A stretch of 64,000 bases of DNA. Origin: Streptococcus minor DSM 17118 (lineage in GTDB: Bacteria > Bacillota > Bacilli > Lactobacillales > Streptococcaceae). The translations under genes were made by a program, and so were the position numbers. Position 1 is the stretch's first letter. Every line of letters begins with the position of its first letter. Location: NCBI RefSeq assembly GCF_000377005.1, contig NZ_AQYB01000028.1:1-64000 (forward strand). Reading direction: 5' to 3'. Under the pieces are notes generated by a model. That model worked only from the letters and a program-made list of their open reading frames with translations. It made no database searches and was not told the origin of the DNA. Shown in pieces: positions 35,249 to 45,459 of the stretch.

Positions 35249-36993
35249 AACGTTTACTCTTGTATGTGCATTTTAATAAATTCAATGACCTCAGTTCACA
35301 TGTGGAATACCAACTGACGCAGATGCGCCCACTGTTTTCAAAACTAGTCTTTATTTCAAATAGTAGCTTATCAGACCAAAAAAGAGATGAATTGCTTGAA
35401 AAAGGTTTGATTACAGATTTTCTCCAAAGAGAAAATACTGGCTTTGACTTTGCAGCCTGGCGTGATGGTATGCACTGGATTGGTTTTGATTTCCTTAAAG
35501 ATTATGACTCTGTTACTCTCATGAATGATACCTGCTTTGGGCCTCTTTGGGATATAAAGGAAGTTTATAATCGTTTTGAAGCAGATCCGGAGACAGATTT
35601 TTGGGGAATGACCAATTTTCGGGCGAATCAGCAGTTTAAGGAACATTTACAAAGTTACTATCTGTCATTTTCACGACGTGTTGTTCAGTCAGAAGCATTT
35701 CAACAGTTTTGGATTGGTGTCAAAAATTATAGTGATGTGCAGGATGTAATAAACAATTACGAAACCCAGGTAACGACAAACTTGACGGATGTGGGCTTCA
35801 AATACAAGGCTGTTTTTGACACAGTAGATGCTGATACAACGGGAATGCTGCATCCTGATTTTTCTTACTACAATCCAACAGCCATTCTCAAACATCAAGT
35901 CCCTTTTATCAAGGTTAAAACTATTGATGCCAACCAGCACATCATTCCTTATGTCTTAGATGAAATCGAGAGAAAAACAGACTACCCAGTAGAACTCATC
36001 ATCTCTCACATGTCCAAGATCAACTATCCTGATTTCAAATACCTCTTAGCCAGAAAATACCTCAAGGCAGCTCAAACGGACTTCTCAGGTAATAAAACAG
36101 TAGCGGTACATTTGCACGTCTTCTATACGGATCTCTTGCAGGAGTTTTTGGATGCTTTTAAATACTTTGATTTTTCCTATGATCTCTTTATTACTACGGA
36201 TATAGAGACCAAGCGTACAGAAATCGAAAGTATTTTAGAGAAGAACCAAGTCAATGCTCAGATTTTTGTCACAGGCAATATTGGTCGTGATGTCTTGCCT
36301 ATGCTCAAATTAAAAGAGCAGTTGCAACATTATGACTATGTCGGACATTTTCATACTAAAAAATCCAAAGAAGCAGATTTTTGGGCTGGTGAATCTTGGC
36401 GTAAAGAGTTAATCGATATGCTGATTTTGCCAGCTAATACCGTTCTAGCAAATTTTGAAGAAAAAGCAGATTTGGGGCTAGTCATTGCTGATATTCCGAC
36501 GTTCTTCCGTTACAATAAGATTGTTGATGCTTATAATGAACATCAGATTGCTCCAGCTATGAATGACCTATGGGAGAGGATGGGGATGACCAAAACTATT
36601 GATTTCAATAGTCTCCATACCTTTGTCATGTCCTACGGCACCTATGTCTGGTTTAAATACGATGCTCTCAAACCTCTTTTTGACTTAGATTTGACAGACC
36701 GAGATGTGCCATCAGAGCCTCTGCCACAAAATTCTATCCTTCATGCCATCGAGCGCTTGCTCGTTTATGTCGCATGGGATAGAAACTATGACTTTCATAT
36801 TTCAAAAAACCCAATCGATTTGACTCCTTTTATTGATAATAAATTACTGAATGAGCGGGGTGATGCTTTACCCCATACTTATGTTAATTTTGATCATTTA
36901 GGCGGTATAAAAGGTGCGGCCAAGTATATCTTGATTGGCCCAGCACGTGCTCTTAAGTATATTGTTAAACGATTGATACGAAAGGTAAAATAA
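35245..36993 (+). CDS. rgpF: Rhamnan synthesis protein RgpF/GacG
   Basis: A 582-residue cytoplasmic/peripheral glycosyltransferase of the RgpF family, acting on the growing rhamnan. An N-terminal GT-A-like domain (MKRLLLYVHFNKFNDLSSHVEYQL, ENTGFDFAAWRDG, LMNDTCFGP) is joined to a second domain (GRDVLPMLKLKEQL, HTKKSKEADFWAGESWR). I start at ATG 35245, overlapping the preceding stop (ATGA); a longer in-frame start lies in the upstream gene. Confidence 0.93.
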   Translation: MKRLLLYVHFNKFNDLSSHVEYQLTQMRPLFSKLVFISNSSLSDQKRDELLEKGLITDFLQRENTGFDFAAWRDGMHWIGFDFLKDYDSVTLMNDTCFGPLWDIKEVYNRFEADPETDFWGMTNFRANQQFKEHLQSYYLSFSRRVVQSEAFQQFWIGVKNYSDVQDVINNYETQVTTNLTDVGFKYKAVFDTVDADTTGMLHPDFSYYNPTAILKHQVPFIKVKTIDANQHIIPYVLDEIERKTDYPVELIISHMSKINYPDFKYLLARKYLKAAQTDFSGNKTVAVHLHVFYTDLLQEFLDAFKYFDFSYDLFITTDIETKRTEIESILEKNQVNAQIFVTGNIGRDVLPMLKLKEQLQHYDYVGHFHTKKSKEADFWAGESWRKELIDMLILPANTVLANFEEKADLGLVIADIPTFFRYNKIVDAYNEHQIAPAMNDLWERMGMTKTIDFNSLHTFVMSYGTYVWFKYDALKPLFDLDLTDRDVPSEPLPQNSILHAIERLLVYVAWDRNYDFHISKNPIDLTPFIDNKLLNERGDALPHTYVNFDHLGGIKGAAKYILIGPARALKYIVKRLIRKVK

Positions 36994-37031
36994 TTGTCAT
37001 TCAGACATTTACTGAATCATATATTATAAAA

Positions 37032-39521
37032 ATGTTATATATAAAAATATTTGAAAATCAAGAATTTAAAAAGTATTTTTGGGGAGCACTCTCTGTTCTC
37101 CTAGTTGCACTATCTCTCATCACAATAGTCCTCCACTTATTTTTAATACACTTTATGACAGGTTCAGAAAAGGCTGCTGAATATTTCGAACCAGTTCAGG
37201 CGGGCTTCTATATGGCCTCTACCCTATCTGTTGTGATGTGTGCTTGGTTCGTCAGTAAGGAAATAAAGGTAAGTTACCTTTATAAATTGGCTGGACTATA
37301 CTTGACCTATCTCATTGGCTCTTATTTTCTGACAACAACACTTAACCTGAATAACGGCTCTTTTCGTTTTTCTAATTTCTCCAAGAACGGTTTCTTTCAA
37401 TTCAATTTTCTATTACCCCTTATAATGATATTGGGTCTAGGAATCAGTCTACAGTATTATACCCAATGGCTGAGGCAAAGATTTAACAAACCCATAATAC
37501 AAACTACCAGTAAGTCTGAACTAACCCTTCATGGTTTAATGGCAGCTATACTGTTAACGGATGATTTGACTTTTCAGGTTATCAATCGCCTATATGGAGA
37601 GTATGTGCCCTCAAACCTGTTTGCATTATGTGTCCATCTAGTCATTTATATTGCTGCTTTATTGTTTCTTTATGGCATGCTTTCATATTTTTTTGTGAGT
37701 AGTGTTCATGCTATTTGGAATAATAAGCCTAATCTAGGGTTGGTTGTTAGTTCAAGTTTTCTATTTGGTCTCATCTTCAATTACTTCCTTCAATATGGTT
37801 TGCAAAAAGATGAGAGCCTCATGGAAATGTATATTTTTCCAGCAGCTACGACTTATCAGATAGGGTTGATTTTCATCCTTTCTTTAGTGCTATATTTTGT
37901 CGTCAATCGTTATTTATTCTCCACTTTTCTGATTATTGGATTTTGGACCATCATCTCTATTATCAATATTATTAAGATGGCTATGCGCAATGAGCCCCTC
38001 CTTTTAACCGATTTTAACTGGGTCAAGCAAATTGGTTTGGTGATAGACTTTGTAGAAACAACGTGGGTTATCAATATTGTACTCGGATTGAGTGTGATTT
38101 TTACTGCCTATTTAGCCTTGCATAAGCGTCTATTACCTGGAAAAATTTTTCCTGATATACGCTTACGTCTGTCGGGTCTTTTTGCTCTCTATATCCTTTT
38201 AACAAGTGGTTTTATAGTTTTTCAAAATGAAAAAAATCGACTGATCCAAGATGGAGTACCCGTTCTTTCACAACTCAATAACAATTATAATGCTTTTTGG
38301 TTAGACTTGTCTTATCACGCTCGCTACCGTTCTCTTTTATTTGTCTGGACCAAGCAACTGACAGCCAATGCTATTGAAAGACCTTCCGATTATAGCCAAA
38401 AACGAATGGAAGAAGTCGCAGAAAAATACAAGGGATTGGCTGAAGAAATAAATAAGAGCCGTTCTGAGGAATTGAATGAGCAAACTGTCATTTTTATACT
38501 GAGTGAAAGTTTTGCCGATCCAAATCGTTTAGATGGAATTTCTATTTCACAAGATATTATACCGAATATTGAGAAAATTATGGAAAAAAATACCAGTGGA
38601 ACTATGAAATCAGATGGATATGGTGGCGGAACCGCCAATATGGAATGGCAAAGTTTAGTTGGCTTACCGATGTATAACATGTCAGAGAGTATTTCGACAA
38701 TCAATACAGAAGTGGTTCCTAAAATGTCCTATATCCCTTCAATCAGTAATTTGTTTGAACCTGAAAATCGCGTGGTTATCCACCTAGGAGATGCAACAAC
38801 TTATTTGCGAAATAGATTATATATAGATAAATTAGACTTTTCGACTTTCGTAGCTGAAAAAAATGGAACCAGTAAGGCGAAAGATTTTTATCGTTTAGGT
38901 TTTTTTCCAAGTGATCATTCTACCTATGAATCTGTTCTAAAAGCTATCGAAAATGAAAAGCATCAATTTTTTTCTGTCATTACCTACCAAAATCATATTC
39001 CTTATAACCACGGGGAACCATCCGAATTAGTGGCAACTGGGAAATCCTTTACTGAGGATGAAAATATCAGTCTAACTAGTTTTTCACGCTTAATGTACCA
39101 TACAGATTTAGAAACACAGAGTTTTTTGGAACAATTATCACATTTAAAACAAAAGGTGACAGTTGTTTTTTATGGAGACCATCTACCAGGCTTTTATCCT
39201 AAGAGTCAATTTAAAAATATGCCAAATTCTCAATACGAGACGGACTACTTTATTTGGAGCAACTATCAGGAGGAAAAGTTAGACTATCCTTACATTACTT
39301 CCAATGATTTTCCTGCGGCTGTACTGGCACATACAAACTCTAAAGTATCACCTTACTATGCCCTGTTGACAAAAGTATTAGAAAAGGCTAATATCAGAGA
39401 AACTGATTATTCACCTGAACAACAGGAAGTTGCTGAGGATTTGATGCTTGTAGAATATGATTTGATTGAAGGTGAGGGCTATCTAAGCCAAGACAGTCAT
39501 TTTTTTGAAATAAACAAATAA
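37032..39521 (+). CDS. GacH-like membrane glycerophosphate transferase (LTA-synthase fold)
   Basis: An 829-residue protein. The N-terminal half (about residues 18-400) has ten or more hydrophobic helices; the C-terminal half is an extracellular sulfatase/LTA-synthase domain. Active-site elements are IFILSESFADP (metal Glu), GGGTANMEWQ with the probable nucleophile Thr near residue 534, and FYGDHLPGF. Length and position after rgpF match GacH/SccH, which add glycerol phosphate to rhamnan side chains. There is no visible Shine-Dalgarno before ATG 37032, so translation may be weak or the start may differ. Confidence 0.85.
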   Translation: MLYIKIFENQEFKKYFWGALSVLLVALSLITIVLHLFLIHFMTGSEKAAEYFEPVQAGFYMASTLSVVMCAWFVSKEIKVSYLYKLAGLYLTYLIGSYFLTTTLNLNNGSFRFSNFSKNGFFQFNFLLPLIMILGLGISLQYYTQWLRQRFNKPIIQTTSKSELTLHGLMAAILLTDDLTFQVINRLYGEYVPSNLFALCVHLVIYIAALLFLYGMLSYFFVSSVHAIWNNKPNLGLVVSSSFLFGLIFNYFLQYGLQKDESLMEMYIFPAATTYQIGLIFILSLVLYFVVNRYLFSTFLIIGFWTIISIINIIKMAMRNEPLLLTDFNWVKQIGLVIDFVETTWVINIVLGLSVIFTAYLALHKRLLPGKIFPDIRLRLSGLFALYILLTSGFIVFQNEKNRLIQDGVPVLSQLNNNYNAFWLDLSYHARYRSLLFVWTKQLTANAIERPSDYSQKRMEEVAEKYKGLAEEINKSRSEELNEQTVIFILSESFADPNRLDGISISQDIIPNIEKIMEKNTSGTMKSDGYGGGTANMEWQSLVGLPMYNMSESISTINTEVVPKMSYIPSISNLFEPENRVVIHLGDATTYLRNRLYIDKLDFSTFVAEKNGTSKAKDFYRLGFFPSDHSTYESVLKAIENEKHQFFSVITYQNHIPYNHGEPSELVATGKSFTEDENISLTSFSRLMYHTDLETQSFLEQLSHLKQKVTVVFYGDHLPGFYPKSQFKNMPNSQYETDYFIWSNYQEEKLDYPYITSNDFPAAVLAHTNSKVSPYYALLTKVLEKANIRETDYSPEQQEVAEDLMLVEYDLIEGEGYLSQDSHFFEINK

Positions 39522-39537
39522 TAAAGGGAGAATATTT

Positions 39538-41304
39538 ATGGAAACATTGCAGAGACGAAATAGAAAAGAAAACGAAAAGCAATTTTGGAGCCGGTATCCG
39601 TACATTATATTAGCTATTTTTGCTATCGTTTTAACAGCAATCTCCTATGTTCCCATCAATACCAATAGCCAGATTTATGATTACCCATTTCACATGGCTA
39701 GAATTGTGGGACTTGCCCAATCAATAGCTAATGGAGATTGGCTTCCTAATTTGAATTACCTCTTTACTCATGGTTCTGGTTATGCAGTACCTATGTTTTA
39801 TGGCAATGGTATTCTCTATCTCCCGGCATTAGTCTACCTCGTTACAAAGGTGGGAACCCTTGCTTATACAACTTACGCTTTTATTATCATTCTTGCGACA
39901 ACCTGCACATCCTATTATAGTCTGTTCCAGATGACAGGAGATAAGGCTAAAGCTATTCTTTTTGGAATGACTATGGCGACTGTATTTCCTTACTTCGGTT
40001 TTGGGATGACTGCCGCCGTCCCATTTATTCCAATTTTAATTTACTGCATCTATAAAGTACTCTTTATGGAGCGTTTGAATCCGATTTTACTGGGTGTAAC
40101 AGTTGGTCTTCTAGTGCAAACGCATGTGATTTCTACTCTTGTCTTGGCTATTTCATCAGCTATTATTGTTTTATTTAACATCCATCGGTTTACTTGGAGA
40201 AAACTCTTTTCTTTTCTAATTTCAGTTGCCATAGCTTTATCTTTATCCATTGGATATATTCTACAATATTTAGAACAGAATCGTTCACAGACTTTCTTTG
40301 TATCTTGGGGGTTACGGGACTATCCATTCCCAAGTCCAACTATTTTAGCGGCAGGTAATCTTTTCCAACTTTTGAAGAACTACTTTTTCCCACTCGCGTT
40401 AGTATTTTTGGTACTTGGTTTTATACTAATCAAGTATGTAAAACCCCTATCGCGAACGCTACTTTTTACAAGTCTGGTCTTACTTATTGCTGCGTCAGAT
40501 ATTTTACCATGGCAGTCTATTCTCCGTTTTACCTTTTTAACGGTCTTCCAATATACGACGCGTTTGATTTACTTTTTGCCAGCTTTTATTTTGATGGCAC
40601 TCTTTCTTGCGGATATCAAATATTTGGACAAGGTACTGGCAGTTGTCCAAATTGGCTTTTATATCCTTACTGGACCACTCAGCTTTTTACCAAATGCAAC
40701 CAATTACAAGGAGCGATATGGCCTATTAGCAACCAATATTGAAGTGATGCGGGCGCAAAACGCACAAGCCACCACTGCTTATACTCATCCGACAATAACA
40801 ACTTACTGGTCATCAGGAAGCGAATATTTCAATTTGACTATTGATCATAAACATGTAGAAGACGGCACAATCAATCAATTTATATATGATCAAAGCCTGG
40901 TAGAGATTACAAATGTCCAGCAGGGTTATAATCATCTTGAATTTGATATTAGCTTATCAAATGAGGGAACAGAAGCATTAGTAGTTCTCCCACGTATTTG
41001 GTACAAGGGGTATGTAGCCGAATACTCAAATGGTGCTGATGGAACCCAGCCTGAGATTTCTTATGTTTCATTAACAGAGGAAGAACTCAAGCAGTATAAA
41101 GAAGCTCATAAACCTGCGGTGAAGACTAAAGCTTTATACGATGGTCGCGCAACTATAAATGTTACTAAAAGTGGTCATATCAGCATTCGATACAAAAAGA
41201 CAAACATTCAGTGGATTGGTCTTATGTTAGAATGTTTCTTCTGGATTAGCCTGCTGAGTTTTTCGATTATTATGTATGTAAAGGAGAAAAAGAAAAGCCT
41301 ATGA
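39538..41304 (+). CDS. Polytopic GT-C-type membrane glycosyltransferase
   Basis: A 588-residue integral membrane protein with about eleven transmembrane helices and a C-terminal extracellular domain (about 405-560). The early loop has YDYPFHMARIVGLAQSIANGDWLPN, the acidic first loop typical of GT-C enzymes that use polyprenyl-phosphate sugars. It overlaps by four bases the GtrB-like gene, which would supply that lipid-linked sugar. Together they should add a side-chain sugar to rhamnan outside the cell. Specific sugar unknown. Confidence 0.75.
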   Translation: METLQRRNRKENEKQFWSRYPYIILAIFAIVLTAISYVPINTNSQIYDYPFHMARIVGLAQSIANGDWLPNLNYLFTHGSGYAVPMFYGNGILYLPALVYLVTKVGTLAYTTYAFIIILATTCTSYYSLFQMTGDKAKAILFGMTMATVFPYFGFGMTAAVPFIPILIYCIYKVLFMERLNPILLGVTVGLLVQTHVISTLVLAISSAIIVLFNIHRFTWRKLFSFLISVAIALSLSIGYILQYLEQNRSQTFFVSWGLRDYPFPSPTILAAGNLFQLLKNYFFPLALVFLVLGFILIKYVKPLSRTLLFTSLVLLIAASDILPWQSILRFTFLTVFQYTTRLIYFLPAFILMALFLADIKYLDKVLAVVQIGFYILTGPLSFLPNATNYKERYGLLATNIEVMRAQNAQATTAYTHPTITTYWSSGSEYFNLTIDHKHVEDGTINQFIYDQSLVEITNVQQGYNHLEFDISLSNEGTEALVVLPRIWYKGYVAEYSNGADGTQPEISYVSLTEEELKQYKEAHKPAVKTKALYDGRATINVTKSGHISIRYKKTNIQWIGLMLECFFWISLLSFSIIMYVKEKKKSL

Positions 41305-42230
41305 AAACATTATCAATCATCATTCCCTGTTACAATGAAGAAGAGACCATTCGACCATTTTTAGCAGCCACTCAAGATATAGAGGCTGCGATGGCAGACA
41401 AACTAGTATTTGACTATATCTTTGTCAATGATGGCTCAAAAGATGCGACCTTAAAGGTGCTGAGACAGGTTTCCAAAGAATATGACAATGTTCATTACCT
41501 TTCTTTTTCAAGAAATTTTGGGAAGGAAGCTGGACTTTTAGCTGGGTTAGAAGAAGCAGATGGTGACTTGATAACTGTGATGGATGCCGATTTACAAGAT
41601 CCTCCGGAAATGTTGATAGATATGTATCAGAAAATCCAAGAAGGATATGATGTTGTTGGCACGAGACGAGCTGACCGCAAAGGGGAACCAGCTATTCGTT
41701 CATTTTTTGCCAAAATGTTTTATAAGATTATGAGCTCTGTTTCAGATACTGAGATGGTGGATGGGGCTCGTGACTTCCGTTTGATGACTCGACAAGTGGT
41801 GGATAGCATCCTCCAGCTTAATGAAGTCAATCGCTTTTCTAAAGGAATTTTTTCCTGGGTTGGCTTCAATGTGACCTACTTACCTTATGAAAATAGGGAG
41901 CGTGTAGCCGGAGAAACTTCTTGGAATTTTTTGAGCTTATTACGTTATTCCATCGATGGCTTTATCAACTTTTCGGAAGCCCCTCTTAATCTAGCCATTT
42001 GGGCAGGAATATTGTCCTTCTTTCTATCTATTTTAGGTATTGCTTTTGTAGTGATTCGAAAATTAACTATCGGTGGAAGTATCGCTGGATGGGCTAGTCT
42101 TGTAACGATTATCCTATTTATAGGTGGGGTACAGTTATTGGCACTAGGTATTATCGGTAAATATTTGGCCAAAATTTTTTTGGAAACCAAGAAAAGACCA
42201 GTGTATATCATAAAAGAAAAGAGTGAATAA
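41301..42230 (+). CDS. GtrB/GacI-like polyprenyl-phosphate glycosyltransferase
   Basis: A 309-residue GT2 enzyme of the DPM1/GtrB branch. It has LSIIIPCYNEEETIRPFL, FVNDGSKDAT, MDADLQDPPEM (D-x-D) and SFSRNFGKEAG, then two C-terminal transmembrane helices (about 230-255 and 265-290). Such enzymes load glucose or GlcNAc onto undecaprenyl phosphate; GacI makes GlcNAc-P-Und in S. pyogenes. Overlap with the GT-C gene supports a joint decoration pathway. Confidence 0.88.
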   Translation: MKTLSIIIPCYNEEETIRPFLAATQDIEAAMADKLVFDYIFVNDGSKDATLKVLRQVSKEYDNVHYLSFSRNFGKEAGLLAGLEEADGDLITVMDADLQDPPEMLIDMYQKIQEGYDVVGTRRADRKGEPAIRSFFAKMFYKIMSSVSDTEMVDGARDFRLMTRQVVDSILQLNEVNRFSKGIFSWVGFNVTYLPYENRERVAGETSWNFLSLLRYSIDGFINFSEAPLNLAIWAGILSFFLSILGIAFVVIRKLTIGGSIAGWASLVTIILFIGGVQLLALGIIGKYLAKIFLETKKRPVYIIKEKSE

Positions 42231-42293
42231 AGGAAACTTTAATCACATCTTTTATTTCTAAAAAAATTATCCTCTTCTTAGGAGACGACTGAC

Positions 42294-43913
42294 ATGAAAA
42301 CCTTTTTTGAAGGAAAGAAAGGCCGCCTATTTTTGGCTGGCAAATATCTTTTTTCAATTTTATTGACGATATTGGCTTATCAGACGATTAAAAATCCCTT
42401 TTATCTGCTAATCTCTTTGCTGGAGTTGGGCATCATCCTGCTGACGACCAACTGGCTCTTGAAGACCAATAGGGTGTTATCCTACGTTTTCAATATCCTG
42501 TTCATTTTTTTATTTAATATCCAACAAATGGTGATGTATTTTGGAGGTTCCTATACAACCCTGGTTATGGTAACCAATCTAGAATCTTTGGAATCTTTGA
42601 GTGGACGGATTGTTCCTATTTCCATTGGAGTTGTCTGCCTCATATTCTTTACATTCTTACCAGTCCAAAAGTTTTCTATCCCTAAATTTCGGACAACTTC
42701 ATTACTCTCACTTTTTTTGATGGCGGAATTAGCCTTGACTTTCCTTTATGGGAATGCTTATTCTCCTCTTTTTGCAGTTTATCGATTGGGTCTGAGCGCA
42801 AAAGAGTATCGAGCTCAGATGGCCGCTATTGCAGAACAGCCCAATACAACAGCTTTTTTCTATAAAGATGATAATAAGCCGAGCCGTGATAAGCCAGAAA
42901 ATTTGCCTGAGAAACCAAATATTGTCTTGATTTTCACTGAGGGATTATCTCAAAACATTATCGATGATAATCGCCAAGTGATGCCAACTGTTCAGGCTTT
43001 GCAACAAAAATCTTTGAATTTTGAAAATTACTACAATCATACTTTTGCAACCTACAGAGGCTTAATTGGGCAACTCTATTCGGGCTACCAGTTAAACAAC
43101 TATGACACCAACAGCTTGATCTCTATTCAGGATATTTTAGCGGGTCAGGGTTACGCTACTAATTTCATCAATACTGAGCCGACGAATACTCAGTTTACTA
43201 GTTACCTAGAGAGTTTGAATTTCCAAAACGTGGTAACAGATGCCAAGATGGCAGATGGTATCAATGGTAGTTTAACTGATAAGACTGCCTTTAAGTTACT
43301 CTTCGAAACTATTGAAAAACAAGGGAAGTCAGAACAGCCATTCTTTACAAGCATCTATACATATGGAACACATATGAGTTTTGATTCGCCAGATAAAAAA
43401 TTCGGCGATGGAAAACAAACTTTATTGAACCGTTTCTATAATTTTGACTATTATTTTAATGAATTCTTAGAAAAGTTTGAGAAGAGCTCACTTGCAGACA
43501 ATACTATTTTAGTATTTACAGCAGATCATGCTACTTTTGAAGATAGTGATTTTAAGGCAGCCTATCCAGATTACCCACGTGCAAATGCTGATGTAGATAA
43601 GATGCCGTTGTTTTTCTACTATAAAGGGGTTCAGGCAGAAACTATCAACGCAGAAGGACGGAATTCTCTCAGTATGGCACCGACTCTTTTAGACTATATA
43701 GATATTGATCAGCCAAACTATTTCTTAGGCCAGTCACTGTTTTACTACAAGGAAAATAATAATTCCTTTGACACAGTTTTTCATGATAATGCCTATGTTC
43801 TTAGTACGGATTATGGAGAGATTGCGCCCTTATCGGAAACCAACCAACAGACAATAGAAGAACTACTGCAACGATACTTTGCTGCCAAGACTCAGGTACC
43901 TCAAAAACCATAG
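42294..43913 (+). CDS. Second LTA-synthase-fold phosphotransferase
   Basis: A 539-residue protein with about four N-terminal transmembrane helices (to about residue 165) and an extracellular sulfatase-fold domain (about 205-510). Active-site features are IVLIFTEGLSQN (metal Glu), YNHTFATYRGLIGQL with the likely nucleophile Thr near residue 253, and VFTADHATFED. It is much shorter than LtaS or the GacH-like protein, with a different membrane part. Probably it transfers a phospho-group to a surface glycan. The ATG follows TTAGGAG. Followed by a long inverted repeat. Confidence 0.8.
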   Translation: MKTFFEGKKGRLFLAGKYLFSILLTILAYQTIKNPFYLLISLLELGIILLTTNWLLKTNRVLSYVFNILFIFLFNIQQMVMYFGGSYTTLVMVTNLESLESLSGRIVPISIGVVCLIFFTFLPVQKFSIPKFRTTSLLSLFLMAELALTFLYGNAYSPLFAVYRLGLSAKEYRAQMAAIAEQPNTTAFFYKDDNKPSRDKPENLPEKPNIVLIFTEGLSQNIIDDNRQVMPTVQALQQKSLNFENYYNHTFATYRGLIGQLYSGYQLNNYDTNSLISIQDILAGQGYATNFINTEPTNTQFTSYLESLNFQNVVTDAKMADGINGSLTDKTAFKLLFETIEKQGKSEQPFFTSIYTYGTHMSFDSPDKKFGDGKQTLLNRFYNFDYYFNEFLEKFEKSSLADNTILVFTADHATFEDSDFKAAYPDYPRANADVDKMPLFFYYKGVQAETINAEGRNSLSMAPTLLDYIDIDQPNYFLGQSLFYYKENNNSFDTVFHDNAYVLSTDYGEIAPLSETNQQTIEELLQRYFAAKTQVPQKP

Positions 43914-43978
43914 GTAACTGTATCTAATTCAGGATCTATTTGATAGGGCTATTTGTTTCAAATGGATCTGGGACTGAG

Positions 43979-44059
43979 TGATGACAAGATAACCAAAAAA
44001 GAAGCAGAATATTTATTTCAGAGACATGAAATCCATTCTGCTTCTTTTTGATGTCATCA
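43979..44059 (+). terminator. Nested terminator in a longer inverted repeat
   Basis: The outer arms TGATGACA (43979-43986) and TGTCATCA (44052-44059) enclose AAAAGAAGCAGAAT / ATTCTGCTTCTTTT and an inner TTTCA/TGAAA hairpin. The T-run after the middle arm gives an intrinsic terminator. The rest of the 339-base gap (43914-44252) shows no gene. TGATAGAAT (44228-44236) is a possible extended -10 for the next gene. Confidence 0.7.
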
Positions 44060-44252
44060 GCAAGTTTTATATCACTTGACCTACAAAAATTAAACCAATG
44101 TCTGATTTCTTACACGATTGAAATTGGGAGTGCAGATCCTTGAGATAGGAAATCGGATGATAGATGTCAGATGGCTCTGAAAATTAACTGTAGTATTGAT
44201 TTTGCCATATCCATTTGAACATTTTTGTGATAGAATAGAGAAGGAGGCACTC

Positions 44253-44741
44253 ATGATTAAAATTTTTGGAAAGATCAGTTATCATTGGCAGCCAGAGTTA
44301 TCTTGGGCCATCATATACTGGTCCTTATCACTGACACCGATGTTTATTGGATTGGCTCTTTTGTATGAGCGTTCTCAGATTTCGCTGGCTATTTTTGTGA
44401 TGTTCATTCTTTTCATTCTGTTGATGGGGATAGGATTTCATCGATATTTTCGGATTGAGGAAAATCAACTTTATATCGCCTCTGCTAATCCATTTGCTAG
44501 CCGTAAAATCCAGATAAAAAGTATTTCTAAAATTGAAGTTACTATTTTGTTTATCAAAATCTTCTCAACAGCTTTTCCTGAAGGTAAGATTTTTTATATG
44601 CGCAAGTGGCCTAAAAAGTTTTTTATCAACGACTTGGTCAGAAATCCTCATTTTCAGGGAGAAATTGAACTAACTGACCATATGATTGCTCAAGATTATT
44701 TTGAGGAATACTATTCAGATGAGGCGAAATCAGTCCGCTAG
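44253..44741 (+). CDS. EbsA-like membrane protein
   Basis: A 162-residue protein with two membrane helices (about 14-35 and 40-60) and a PH-like cytoplasmic part: FRIEENQLYIASANPFASRK, then IEVTILFIKIF. It resembles the EbsA family of lactic acid bacteria, whose role is poorly defined. ATG 44253 follows AGGAGG; an in-frame ATG at 44196 lacks a site. Its end overlaps the convergent ferredoxin gene by 12 bp. Confidence 0.7.
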   Translation: MIKIFGKISYHWQPELSWAIIYWSLSLTPMFIGLALLYERSQISLAIFVMFILFILLMGIGFHRYFRIEENQLYIASANPFASRKIQIKSISKIEVTILFIKIFSTAFPEGKIFYMRKWPKKFFINDLVRNPHFQGEIELTDHMIAQDYFEEYYSDEAKSVR

Positions 44742-44924
44742 AATAGCTTTAGTAGGACATGATTTGGCAGCTAGCAGGATAGCAGGATCATCTGGAAACT
44801 GGGCTTCTAGCTCGGCTTGATCAGCAAATATGACGATGCCGTCATCATCATAGTCAAAAACCTCAGAGTAGGTCTGGCAAAGTCCACAGGCAATACATTT
44901 TTCAGGAATTAATTGAATCTTCAT
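44730..44924 (-). CDS. Single-cluster ferredoxin
   Basis: A 64-residue electron carrier with CIACGLC (C-x2-C-x2-C) near the N-terminus and the fourth Cys in KSCPTKAI, enough for one [4Fe-4S] cluster. The centre is very acidic. Streptococci keep one such small ferredoxin beside the EbsA-like gene and cmk. ATG 44924 has a weak upstream site. Transcribed divergently from the LysM gene. Confidence 0.92.
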   Translation of the reverse strand: MKIQLIPEKCIACGLCQTYSEVFDYDDDGIVIFADQAELEAQFPDDPAILLAAKSCPTKAILAD

Positions 44925-44974
44925 ATTGCCATTTTAAACAAGAATTATAAAAAATACAAGGAGAAATAGATTAA

Positions 44975-45448
44975 ATGTCACAAGAACCGTGGAATGATGA
45001 AATTTATACTTCTGAAGAGAAAAGTAGAAGAAACAAAACAGGAAATAGTCCTATTGCAAGTAAGATTTTTACAGTGTTAGCAGTTCTTTTTCTGATTATT
45101 GTTGCGACGATAATCGGAGTTGCCATTTATTTATCAGGTGGTGGAAGCAATACCAATTCTACCGAGGAATTTTATAATACAAGCAATTCAAGCACTGTAG
45201 AGCAGAGTTCGGTGGCTGTGTCGGAACAAACTACAGTTGCTAGCACGCCTGAACAGAGTGAGAGCACTGAAGCAAGCACTGACCAAGCGCAAGAGGGTGA
45301 AACCATAACGGTCCAACCTGGAGAGGGTGTCGCAGCGATTGCAGCTCGAGCAGGGATTTCTATTGCAGAATTGGAACGTCTGAATCCTGAAAAAATGACA
45401 ACAGGTTCTTGGTTGGCACACCCAGGAGATGTCGTTCGAATTAAGTAA
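44975..45448 (+). CDS. Membrane-anchored LysM protein (SAG1386/EF1546-like)
   Basis: A 157-residue surface protein: acidic cytoplasmic N-terminus, one transmembrane helix (about 30-52), a Ser/Thr/Glu-rich linker (about 55-107) and a C-terminal LysM (about 110-156: [29 protein letters not shown], ending HPGDVVRIK). LysM binds GlcNAc-containing wall glycan. The ATG follows AAGGAG. It is eleven bases before cmk and likely co-transcribed. Confidence 0.88.
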   Translation: MSQEPWNDEIYTSEEKSRRNKTGNSPIASKIFTVLAVLFLIIVATIIGVAIYLSGGGSNTNSTEEFYNTSNSSTVEQSSVAVSEQTTVASTPEQSESTEASTDQAQEGETITVQPGEGVAAIAARAGISIAELERLNPEKMTTGSWLAHPGDVVRIK

Positions 45449-45459
45449 GAGAGGAATAT

